NCBI RefSeq assembly: GCF_001522545.3
Contig: NC_031769.1
Location: 135,548,105 to 135,612,104 of the forward strand
Direction: 5' to 3'
From: Parus major
Taxonomy: Eukaryota > Chordata > Aves > Passeriformes > Paridae
DNA: 64,000 nt
Under the pieces are notes generated by a model. The model saw nothing but the letters and a program-made list of their open reading frames with translations, had not been told where the DNA came from and did not search any database. This document shows, piece after piece, positions 39,903-51,800 of the stretch (position 1 is the stretch's first letter; each line of letters starts with the position of its first letter). Both the position numbers and the translations under genes were made by a program.

Positions 39903-40165
39903 TTCAACTGCTGTGGTTTAACCCCAGCCAGCCACATCCCACACAGCTGCTCACCACTCTCCCCAGTGGGACTGGGGAATGAATCAGAAGAGGAAAGGTG
40001 AGAAAACTGACAGCCAAGCTGATAGCCTTTCTCAATTCTCTCTCTTCAGAGCATCAATCACCCCTGAAAAAACAGAAAAGGGGAAAAAAATAAAAAGGGA
40101 CTACTACCCAGATAAACAAAAAAATGTAGGGGAAGAGCTGGTTTTGGTTGCCCAGATTTATTAAT
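39903..40165 (-). mobile_element. Endogenous retrovirus LTR-end fragment (minus strand)
   Basis: TGTGGTTTAACCCCAGCC at about 39912, with ACACAGCTGCTCACCACTC and CCCCAGTGGGACTGGGGA, matches the reverse complement of the 3' end of a common avian ERV LTR, whose plus form ends in GGCTGGGGTTAAACCAC. The match is clear for about 90 bp and becomes doubtful across the A-rich part to about 40165. It belongs to a different LTR family from the solo LTR at 36257-37206 and is in opposite orientation. It is truncated and old. Confidence 0.65.
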
Positions 40166-42660
40166 ATAATTCTCTTCATGCTAGAAGCTTGCACAACTGA
40201 TTGCTTATTTAATGACATTAAGTCTTGTCTCAGAACTGCACAAATGACTCGGATCTGTGCTTAAAATTTAAATCCTGTTGTCGTAAATGCTGTGAGTGAG
40301 CAGCTGGTGTATTATTTGAAATAGACATTTGTAGTTTGCATGGGTTGTTCTTTATAAGGCAGTAAGCCTGCATTTTAAAGTGTAAATCTAATGTTTTTTA
40401 AAAATATAACCAAAACAAACAGAACTGTTTTGCAAACTAATTTGTGATTGGGCATTAAAAACCAGTGCCGGGCTCTAAATGCTACTGAGGTAAATCTGTG
40501 AGACCTGTGATAAATCAAATATCATAGATTATAATGCCAAAAGAGATACCAAATGTGACCTACAGTAAAAGCTACGATTATCATTCTCAAGTGATAATGT
40601 CTACTAGTAAGACTAGTCTAATTTTTAATATTCTGTCTGGTGCACAAATAGAACTCTATAAGCTAGTCTGGTAGCTAATTCTCTCATAATTTAAATTTAA
40701 AAGTCCTATTATTGAGCTGAATTTGCTTAGCTTCAGTTTTTAGATACTGTAAATTCTTAAACTTCTGCGGACAGAGCATATTACTGAATTTTATGTTCAT
40801 AATGAGAGATTTAGACTAGGATTCATCTAAAAAGAACATAACAATGATACTCAGTTGGAGGTGAAGAACCTTAAATATCTGTGCAAATATGTCAGAATTT
40901 GCAAGTGAGCCAGATTTCCAAAAACCCTTTGTTTTAGGCAGTGAAGTCAATAGCACTTAGAGGTCTTTTTCACTAGATGGACAAGAGGTTGAGAAAAATT
41001 GTTCTTGTATTTCTTTTGACTGAACTCTCCAGGTCTCTGATAACAGCAGCCAAGTTTTAGACCTTCACTGCACAAGTACTCACCAGTTTCAGGTATCTTA
41101 ATTTGCACCTGAATAATGGTTTTGCTACATTTCTTTTTTTTCTACTGAATGGTAACTCAATTTTCTGAAATCTGAAAAAAAATTGTATGTCTGTCCTCTT
41201 TTATTAAATATGTCTAATAAGAACATATAGATACCCAAAAGATTTGTGACTCTGTTTAAGCTTAAGCACTTCTCTGTTTCCTTAGAATTCTAAGAGCACT
41301 AGAAGTTAAGCAGATGGTTAAGTTCTGTGCTGGACTGAGGTTATTGCTTGTACTTCAGAACATATGTGGACTCATGATAAAATGGACTGACAATTAAATG
41401 ACTTCAACTTAACTTCTGTATATATGTTGTTTTCTGCTTTTGTCTAATCTACCCTTGTACTTTTCAAATCTCAAGGGTTGCCCATAGCATCTGCTCCACT
41501 GTCTGCATCTTGTACAGAAACCTGAAATATGCCTGCTAATAAGCTTCCACACATAAACTGATTAACACATAGAAGTTCATGAACCTTTTAAAAGAGACAG
41601 AGAATCATTGTGAAGTTCAAAACCAACACTGATAAATGACCTTAAACTCTAATTGTGTTGCCTTCTCTCTCCTAAATAGTTATATGAGAGTACTTTCTAC
41701 TTCCCTGATTGAGGGAAGGAAGTGAGAGTTGGAGAGATTACAAGGTCAGGAAGGAAAAAGCGAAAGATTTGTTTGTTTGCTAGTTTAATTAAGAAATGGA
41801 TTTTATTTTTTTTTTTGAAGGTTGTAGTGCAGTCAAGCTGCATTTATGAGAAGAAAGAACTGATGCCAAGGTCCTGCAACCTATATTATAAACATGGGTG
41901 AAAGCCAAATTATGCTTACACAAGAAAGGGTGCAAGGATAGAGGTAGAACTGATTCTCTTCTCCCTATTAATTATTGAGATAGAGAAAACCTGACATACA
42001 TTTATTTCCATTTATTTCAATAATTATCATATATCATAAAAGAGACAAGAAAACCTTCATGTTGTTTTGACTAAATGATAGTTTGTCCCGATTTAAATCG
42101 ATGTAGATGTTTTTATATTTCAACACTGATGCAGCAATGGGATTACGTCCAAATTAAATATGTATATTCATATATAAAAAAAACCCCTAAAACAATGCAA
42201 AAATAAGATGATAAATTTGTTAAATTCTCAAAAATATTTATAAATAAGGAATTATCACTTACTGAATGTTATTCCTAGATGGATTCCAAAATTTCCTTTG
42301 ATTCTAGCTATTTCTTTTATGTAAGAATTACTGGTAAAATATTCAGGTGGTCCAATGTCTGGGGACTGATAAATAGTAAACATGATACCAACATCACCAA
42401 CATGGTGCCAGACATAGATTTTTAAACCAACAAATAATACATATTTTATTGTGGGCATATATAATTCACTTATCTAAGTACAAATGCTATGGCACATTTT
42501 GGAACGTGAAGATTTTCAAAGGGTGTGAGGAAAATAGTGGATAATTGGCTGGACACTGTCTTCTAAAAATCTCTTTTTCAGGTAAAAAAGATTTATTTCT
42601 TCCTAAGTGAATGAAGAGCAAAGTCTTAAAGGATTGGGAGCAGTAACAAATCAAAGAAGA
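40166..42660. other. Non-genic stretch, possible conserved element
   Basis: No gene was seen. The interval 40180-40520 has even composition, no simple repeats and several retained CpG sites, and could be a conserved non-coding element; that is inference only. Two short inverted repeats lie at 40577-40620. A T-run occurs near 41805. Confidence 0.4.
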
Positions 42661-43080
42661 GGTAGGGTCCAGACAGTGATGGTCTGGTGTTCAGCCTTAA
42701 ACACCCCTTGGCCTTCCTGGGCCCTTCTCCCAGGTGGGAGTTGTGGTCATTTGTCCACTCAGGAGCTGGGTTAGGGGAGTGTGGAGCCCTGCCCCCAGTG
42801 TGCCACCCCTGGCAGCTCTACTGGGTTGGGATACAGGCTCTAGGGTTGGGGGGTGAGGGAAAGGGCCCTGCAAGGCCAGACTTGCCCTTCCTGCACACAT
42901 GCCTCCCAAAATGCCTCAAGACATCAGGCTTTCCAGTCTCCCACATCAGTGAACCAGAAATTTTTGGGCTTCAAAGGACACTACTGCTTTTTATTTTTTT
43001 GTTTTCCCCAGGAGAGACAGGATATCTTTCACTATTCTATCGCCATCGGTCTTCCGTCAATGGCAATATCCACTTTTATC
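42661..43080. repeat. GC-rich unclassified block
   Basis: About 400 bp stand out by G+C content, with C-rich runs at 42700-42810, G-rich runs at 42840-42870, and a small CpG cluster at 43041-43057. The frames in it (up to 135 codons, 42687-43094 plus) overlap frames on the other strand and show no domain. An LTR or other retroelement remnant is the likeliest reading because the flanks are AT-rich, but no termini were identified. Confidence 0.35.
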
Positions 43081-44954
43081 TACTAATAATATAGAAGAGG
43101 GTGTTTAGCTGGAGAACAGAGGATGGGTCTTCTAACATTCAACAGCTGAATACGGCAGAGAGCTCTGGAGACCTCATAGTCCAGCCCACATTTGACAAAA
43201 GATGAGGTTTGAATGAGCCTTAAGTGAAGTCTTGCAGAAAGATGAGTGGAGTCTGTTCCTCCTGGGAGCATTGAGGCTGTAGTGGAGAGCTCTCCCCATG
43301 GCTCAGGTTACCAAAGGTATTGCCCAAGGTAATTCCTGGAGGATGAAAACCCTTGTCTTGTTGGGTGAGTGGATCATGGAGAATCTAAAACATGGAATTT
43401 GTAAGTCAGTCGGGTACTGTCAACTCTGAGATCATAAATCTGTATGCAAATGTTGGGAGAGCTTTGACTGATCTCTTTGATTTATCTGGTTTAATTTATT
43501 ATAAATCTCATAATATAATAAATCTCATTTTAGTATGTTATTTTTCTCAGTTTTATGAGGACCAGAGTCTGTAAATATAAGACTACTTCTAATAATTTGT
43601 AGCAGTCTACCAGAAATAAAAAGTAATGGGGATTTTCAAATGTCCTAAGTTTCAGGCACTTGTTGCATATTTTTGACTTTCAAATTCTGCCTTGAATTAA
43701 TTTAGATGTATTTACAATGGATTCTAGATAATGAAGACTTTCTGACCAGGATGGGGAAAAGATTAGAAAAACATCATCAGTTTGAAAATTATGGACGTCA
43801 ACAAAGACAAATTTTTAATGTTCAAATTTAACATTGCACTGAGCCTGATTATTTCTGCCTGGGTTTATTCATCTCATTTACATCAATGAGTGAAGATGCA
43901 TATTTGAATTTAATAAAATTCTTGTTGCATTACTGCACCGCTTTTCTTTTACACTCCTATGCTGAGAAATGTCAGTAACTAATTGGAGCATGTACTGGGG
44001 AATACATACCAGGAATGTATTTTGGGCCCATATCATGAAATGTGATTTCTCTTGCACTCCAGAGGTACTCACAAAGAAGGAACAAGAAATGTATGATGCT
44101 ATGTCAGAGCTTCAGAACAAAGTTATTAGCACACTTCACTTTCCACTGTGCTAATTCTTCCCAAGGTTTTACCTCTACTGCATTCTATCCATGCGTGCCT
44201 TCAGCCAAAATCTCTTATTTTGCTTTTTTTTTTCTTACAGTCACCTTTTATTAACCACTGAGATGATCCTAAATCTTATTTAAGAAATAACATCCTTGAT
44301 ATCGATGAAGGAAAAGCTCTTGTGGATAAGTGTTTGTGTACTTCAACTGCTATTTCCCTTTTGTTTATTGTGAGCTAGTAGATAATGTAAATTTTATGCT
44401 GAACTGGGATTTATAGACAACATTCTTATATGAAATTATCTTCTTACAATGCAATTATCATAATCATTAATTGCTGGAAATATATCTCAGGCAGAGAGGT
44501 CTTTCAATCAATTATTGTCTTTTTTTCAGCTGCTGAAAGTTATATAGTATCTTTTATTTGTTCAAAAAGAGGAAAAAAGAAAAGAGGAAATTTGCAGCTG
44601 ACTGTCTTCTGTGTCTTCCTGTGTTAGAAGTTGTAGTCCATATTCAGAGGCAGTTTTTCTTTTTTAATATATTTAATATGACATTCCTTCTTGGAAAAAA
44701 AAAAAAAGAATAAAAGAAAGAACTGAATATTCTATTCCACTAAAAATCAAATCTGTTTCACTAGGTTTGTGTTAACTTAGCTACAGAAATCATGTTTCCA
44801 TCATTGGTTTTAGAAGGTTTTAATTTGAGTTTTGAAGTGGAGCAAGTGCTAAGAGCCAGCTATTAAAATTTTTAGAGAGATGCCTCTACCTGAATTAAAG
44901 TGTAAATGATACCATATGCCAAAGTCAATAGTATGGATGTTCTGTACCAGGAAA
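43081..44954. other. Non-genic stretch
   Basis: No gene was recognised. The part 43100-43390 is slightly GC-richer and may continue the preceding block. An 11-bp unit ATAAATCTCAT is repeated at 43501 and 43518. An A-run occurs at about 44695-44707. Confidence 0.45.
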
Positions 44955-44955
44955 T

Positions 44956-44988
<33 letters not shown>
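44955..44988. repeat. GA dinucleotide microsatellite
   Basis: GAGAGAGAGAAAGAGAGAG-type array of about 34 bases with one AAA interruption. It lies at the left edge of the GC-richer block that leads into the dispersed repeat. Confidence 0.95.
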
Positions 44989-44989
<1 letters not shown>

Positions 44990-44999
44990 CAGATTAAAT

Positions 45000-45264
45000 A
45001 GAAAATACCACGATGCTGCGGATCCCAAGGGCATTGCACTGATCATCTCCATCTGGTCTTCCTGGGCCATGTGGGGATGCCCAGGTACCTCCTCTGGGTG
45101 TGTGGGGGAAGTTTGAAAATGCCTCTTGCAGACAGAGTCTGAGAGACTCTGGATCTGTTGCATCACTTTGCATCACATGCAGTGCTCTGCTGCAATACCT
45201 CAGGAATGAGTCCAGGGGAATACTTTGGGGGTCTTTGATGGTTTATGGCATTCCCTAATCTACC
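45000..45264. other. GC-richer segment next to dispersed repeat copy 2
   Basis: This segment has the same elevated G+C as the repeat that follows and may be its upstream part, but no counterpart was found beside the other copy at 34 kb. No coding motif is visible in its minus-strand frames. Confidence 0.3.
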
Positions 45265-45810
45265 TCTCGTGTGAATATCCCAAGGATGTGGCCTTCCTGG
45301 GGTGGGGGGTTTAATAGCTGAGGCAGTTTGTATAAGGGAGGATGGGTGTTCACCTCCTCTGACCAGAGGGGGTCACAACTTCAACCCAAAACTTTCTCCT
45401 TGGGTGGGGAGAAGTGTGTGCAAACCCAGCCTCATCAGATGAATCTGTGGACTGTGGCCTCCCCCAACCCTGAACCCAGCCACAGATGATTTTCAGAACT
45501 GGATTTGGATTTCCTGTGAATGCATTTTTCTCCCTCAGCTTTGTTTATTTCTCCCCAGACCTGAGATACTTGGAAAATTGTGTCATCTTTATCTTATCTC
45601 AAGTTCCCTTAGGTGGCTTAACTCACAGCCCAAAGTTCCAGTCAGCAGGCATTTTCAGGGAAGGCTGGGCTTTGGTGGTCACAGCTTCTTTATAGGGTTT
45701 TGCCATAATGGAGAAGACTCCTTCCTAATAATGTTTAAGCCATTGACCATAACATTTCAGTCTCTGACAGCAAGCGAATGTCCCAAACTAACTACAGTCT
45801 TTAGGTTCCT
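45265..45810. repeat. Unclassified dispersed repeat, copy 2
   Basis: This is the longer copy of the repeat also found at 33998-34411, sharing ordered blocks in the same orientation. The shared part is clearest over 45556-45760. At the left it has TCGTGTGAATATCC near 45266, comparable to TATGTGTGAATGTAC near 33999 of copy 1, and it carries about 100-200 bp not present there. The composition and CT-rich blocks resemble avian LTR elements, but no LTR termini or protein remnants were recognised. Confidence 0.66.
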
Positions 45811-48800
45811 TACTTTTGCTCACTACAAGAATATTTAAATATTATACACTAAATTTAACTCTTTATCAAGAGGGATTGAGACAATGATATGCAGCTGCAC
45901 AACACTTTTCAAAGTGTCATGAATTTCTGCTAATACCTTCAGACACGATGGAAAAGCAAAAGTTTTTCACAACCTGAATATGGATGCAAACCACTGAGCT
46001 GTTGAATCAAGAGGAAACCATGGTGTTCTTATGCTTTTAAAATAAACTACTTTCCTGCTACCACCATTTTCCGAGAAAGAAAAAATATTTTTACCTGGAC
46101 TTAAAAAAAGTATTTATTTGAAACGGACAGACATATCTTTGAAAGCCATTAATGCTTTAATTTTAAAATCATTAATATTTTCAAAATGCGATTTTAAATT
46201 TAAAGAAAAATATTTATTTAGATTTGGCTCAAGAAGGAGAGAAGATTAGAACACAAAAAAGAAATCATCAAGAGTTGAGAATTCTATTTCTGGATTTTTT
46301 TTTTTCCTGGCAGACAGAATTATGGTCAGCTAAAGAGCAAAAGAATGAAACAACTTAATCTCTTGTTATCTACTGCTAAATTTTTGAAGATTGAAGCTGA
46401 CTTATGTACACCCAAGACTTTCATGAATTTAGAAACAAACCAGAGCACTTAATTAATCACTACTGTAGGGACATAATTAAAGTGCAGCTTGGATAGCCAC
46501 ATTTGGCTAACACTCCCAACATCATCAGACAGATTTTTATTTTGTCACTTCCTGTCTCGTATTGCAGTTTATAGTGATCATATTTTGTGGATATCTTTTG
46601 TTTTCTTTAATAGGGAAATACAAGAATCTGAGAAAGTTACTCTTCTGCTACTTTTGTTTGGGTTTTTTTTTGGGGGGGGGCGGAATTCTAATTGTAGTTG
46701 ACCATTAAAAAAAAAAGTGTTCCTAAATGGAATCTAATGAATTAGAAGTTAACAAAATGTCTCATAAATTTCTGATCTACTGAGGACTGACTAACATCAG
46801 GTGTGGAATAGGCCCCAAGTATCTCATAATTCATGCATAAATAGAATTCATTTTTCAATACTATTTTGGGAACTGGTTGCTGTTGGTGAAGTTTTTTACA
46901 CCTTTACACCCAAATACATATTTCAATAAGGCAAAAGTGAGATTATAAGAATAACTGAAATAGAGAAATTTCTAGTAAGCCTGTTAATCAGGAAATGCAT
47001 ATAAATCATGTCAGAACAGAAAGGGTAGTAAAGATACAAAACATTTTTACAGGATCTACCACACGTACTTCTGCTACGTGCAACTTAACTCTCAGAATTT
47101 GAGTCTTTTATTCTATTACAGATGAATTAGAATGATTTGGGCATTTTTACTCATTTCACTAAAAAATAAGTTCTTTTCATTGTCAATTAAAAAAGTTAAA
47201 AAATTTTAAGAAGTTTTTTAATAAGAAAATTAAGAAAAGAAGAACATTCTCAGGATTGCAATCAGTTAGAGAATAAAAAACCTGAAAACCCCTCCCAAAA
47301 TTTTATGATTAAAGAGGGTTAAAATTCTGCTCTTTAGAAAGGTACATGGAGAAAAATATTAACTTCCCTTCCAAACATGTTGTGAAGACAGAACTTCTCT
47401 TTGAATATTTTAAAATGAAGTCCAGTCAACCTGCTTGTGGTGAAGATCAGCACATATGTTGTGTCTTTGATTTATATTCAAGTACGACCTTATTCAGCTG
47501 CCAGTTAAAGCAATATGAATTCTTTGTTTGATTACAATGGGATTAGGAAAGGAATCTAAATAATTAAAATTTTTAGAAAAATGTTTCCAAATCTAATGGT
47601 ATATTGTTTTGGATATTATGGCAGTGGGTCTGGGAAAACTAAAACCAAAACCAAAAGCAAACAATTAAAACAATAATGAAAATTCCAGCCTATATAATAT
47701 CTTAAACACTAAAGTTAATTTATTGTCTGACTAATGGTTTAAAATGTCTTTTGTTTTTTATTGCGTCTTCAAATTTTTTCAGTTTCTGTCACCTCAAAAC
47801 AGTTACAGAGTAATATAAACATTTCTCTTTGTGCTCTAAGTGAACAGGTAAAAACTCCATTGACTACAAAAACCCAGTAAGACCTACAAGAGGAAGCCAG
47901 TGAGTTCAATATATTTTACAATGGCCTTTTAAAATGCATCATCTACTTGGTTCTTTATACAGGCTGAGACTGCTTCTTTTAGCATGGTCTGGTATGCTTT
48001 GTCTAGATTAAGAAAAAGAAATCTTGACTGTAGGATTTCCTCAAGTCTCCAACAGAAAGACTGATTTTTTTTTTTTACTAATACAATTGTGTATCCAGAA
48101 AGATGTTGAATATTTTTGCTGGTAGTAAATGGCAAATACATTTTAGGCTCATGATTTGTAAACAGTGACTGACAATTACAAGGAACATAGAGTTGCCCCA
48201 AAATCGAGTTATTATTTTGGCAAATCCATATAGGTGGAATTGTCTATCTGCAAAGCTAATGCTTGATGAAAATATAAATATTTTCTCTTATTTTCTTTGT
48301 TACTATCAAAATTGTGTTGCAGCTACTGTTCTACTTTGCACACAGAAAAAGCAAAGCCCTCTTTCTGGGCATGTTTTGCCAACATGAGAACTTTGAAATA
48401 TCCTTCCTTAGTCTGTAAAGAGTCGTGTCAATTATTACTAATCTTCCTAACATAAGCCAAGTGTTTGTTACCTATAAAATATTTAAATGACATGTCATAC
48501 AATTTAAGTTTCCTGGAGCCATTTGACTTAATATAGTCATTTTATTTTACTCTCATTTATTTTTTGCTTAATAAAATTACATTTATAAACTGAGATTCTG
48601 AATTTTGTTTTTATCCTATGTTAAAACATCAAAACCAGCTATATTAAGAGCATATTTATCATTTCTTTTGCAATTAATGAGAAGATTTTTATTTTTTTCC
48701 ATTGGAGAGGAGGATCCAACTCTTGGTTACTTTCCATTATCATGCATTTTTTCCCATGGTGTTTCCTAAAAGAAGGCTGTAGGGAATTTCACCCTGTAGC

Positions 48801-51800
48801 TGAGATAGCAGCTGTCTCCAGCTTTTGGTTTCCATCACAGCAAATTAAATAGTGTTGGCAGTAGTTGCTTATAAGCTCTTACTTGATTCACAAATTATTC
48901 TGTCACTAATGCATAAATGCCCATTCTGTTATTGTAATTTGGGACAATGATGATTTTCCTTGTCAAATCAAATAATTATAAGGACAGTAACAAGAAAGAT
49001 CTGAGTGAAAACCAATGATAGAAATTAATATTATTATATAATTTTTGCAAGGTCACAAAATATTTACTTTCTTCCCTACTAATACCATTTTTTGGTTTTC
49101 CACATTGTTGTGATTGCATAGGCAGATATATTTCTCCTTGTGGAAGTACTCCAGGTATCTCCTGATATGCGAATGTCTTAGACACACTGAGGGCAGTTTA
49201 ATGCTTTGTAAAACTTATTACCCATCATGTACTGCTATTAATTTAGTATACTACTAGAATCAAGCCCATCAGACTCACAGCATAAGAATTTATCTCTTGT
49301 GCTAATGGAAAAATCCATATGTAGGTTTTATCTTGAGCTACTGTTATGCTTCAGTATTCAAGTTTGTAATCTGAATTATTTTTCTTCCTGACTGTAACAC
49401 CATGAATTAAATATATGATAGTACATGAATCCACAGTGAAAACATCATAATCTGATATAGTTGCACTACACAACTTAAGATGAATAGCAAGAGAGTCTCA
49501 GAAATACTCATTCAACACCATATTACACTTTATCTCTTAATAATGCAAAAAACAGTTAACACTTTGTTTTATCCCCAGGCTTCTGTAGGTGCTCTTAAGA
49601 CAAAAAGACTAAATAATTTTTCTATTTTTGAGGATCCATCGGGGTAGGGGTGGCTGGATGAATGAGACTGGGAGATCATTTTCACTGGGAGATGTGAACT
49701 TTCTATGAGAAGGCTTTAAAAATGTGAAACTTTTGAGGGGTTGCCTCATCACTATATATTTTATTCATTCTGTTACACACAAAATATGAAAACATGGATG
49801 TAGTCACATGCTGAATTAAATTTCAACATTATTTGGACTTTATTGCTATATTAGAAATACCAACCCCTCACACTATAAAGACTTAATTATCTTAGTTATC
49901 TAAAGATAACTTATAATATCTTTATAATAAACAAATATAAATTATAGTAGTATGTCACCAGGCAACCACATTGCTTATTTTAGGAGAACTACATACAACA
50001 ATTACATTTAATGTAATCCAAACTCCCATCAGGACAGGGAGACTGCCTTCTTTAACAGTTACTTGTATAAGTTGCCTCTGCATAATTTGCAGTCAGCATT
50101 ATACATAGAGCTGTTTGAAAAGGCTTTAAGAGCATAATCCTTTTTGTTTATTTGGTTTTTAAATAATTGCTCCATGATCATATTAAAAGAATCATGTTAT
50201 GAATTTTAGACTGAGGTATGTACCTTATGTAATATAATCAGGAGGGATTTGTTTTTTGTTTTCTTTACATGGGTTTAAGGTCATGATTAATCAATCCAGT
50301 TTATTCAGTCTCTGGAAAGGTATATTGTTGCACAGCCCCAAGATGAGTTTTAACTCTTAAAAAACAAACACACAATGAACAACAAAAATGAGTCTTCTGT
50401 GCTGCTACCAAAATCAATTTCAATAGCAATCACATTATAACAGAATGTTTGTAATACAGTGGAAAGGTCAGTACAGTTTCTTGCCTAGTTAGCAATGTAA
50501 CTTTCAAGCTTGTCTGAGCAGGAGTTGTGATCTGGCAAAGTGTCTGGCAAAGTTATTTTTCCACAGACCTTGTGTTTGTCACATTGTTCTCCAGAGCTGA
50601 ACTGTTTATCTCCAGCATAAGTATCTTCACACCTGTTTTCTCTCTTAATTTCTTTTAGCAAAATTGACAATAATTCCATACTCCTTGTCATTAAGAACTG
50701 ACACTGCAGGGTAGCAATAAAAAATTACTGATTTTCATGTTACTATTTTTAAACATGCTACTTTTAAACCCTTTGCAGTTTTGTCACTGCAAGCAGAGAA
50801 TGCTTTTGCACTGTGGTTCCACCATCCCAAAAACCCCAGAATTTGCTTTGAACAGCCAGAAAAAAAAAAAATCTGGAATATAATTAGGTAACATTCTCAT
50901 TGCTTATGGGCTGATATCTCTGTTATGCTATAGATGTCTGGGTGAAAGTGGAATAACTCCCAAAAAATCACTTCCCCTACAAATGGAAAGGATCATCAGT
51001 GTGATACAGAACACTTGTTAATGCAAGCATATTCTTCTATTTTGCCCTGAGATACATGAGTAAGAGCAGCTGTTACCTACAATACAAAATATTTTAATTT
51101 TTTTGTATTCATTTAGGTTAATGTGTGATGTGAGTTTTCTTCTGATTTAATTTTTGTTATCTCTAACAGATGTTTACCCAGTTAAAGCTTTCAGTTGAGT
51201 ACTGGAATAGCATCTGAATTCTGAGATGTTTTCTGTTACCCATAAAATCAATTTTCCACTGATTTCAAAAAAACAGAGCAGGACTCTAGTTCATTAATGC
51301 AATAGGTAAAATAAATGTGGATGAAACTTGAATTTTATTTAGAAAATACTGCTTTTTATGATAAAAATCCACAACTTTATGCTGATGTTTCACAAATAAG
51401 AGTTGATAGAATGTTGTGCCATTCTGGCTGTTAATTTTACTATTCATTCTTATTTTAAGGTAGTATTTTTATTCAGCTAGCTTATTTTTTAAATTATGTA
51501 CCACATGTTATGTATGAAACCTGTATTCTTTCCAAAGGGTGTTGCCTCCACTCACTGCCTACTAATCATAGTAGTCAATGCTTTCATAAGAAACTGACAC
51601 ACAGAATGTCCACATCTGCATTGTACATCAAATTTTTTATCCTGAAAGAACAGCAGGCATTTAAAAAGAACTTCTAAAAGAAATATTCTTACTTCTTTTG
51701 CTAAATATATTCAGATGAATTCTATGAAGGAAAAACAATGAAAGCCTTCAAAAGAAGACTGTTAGAAAGAAAAAAAAAGAATTTGAAAGAGTGAAAGGGA

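Noticed and set aside
42687..43094. 135-codon plus-strand frame in the GC-rich block
   Set aside because: GC-rich DNA is depleted of stop codons by chance; there is no domain and an overlapping minus-strand frame is equally open.
44063..44154. Exon-like segment after a pyrimidine-rich tract and AG, with a helix-like reading TKKEQEMYDAMSELQNKV
   Set aside because: No good donor site, a stop after about 30 codons, and no family I can name. Chance is likely, though a spliced-alignment search would settle it.
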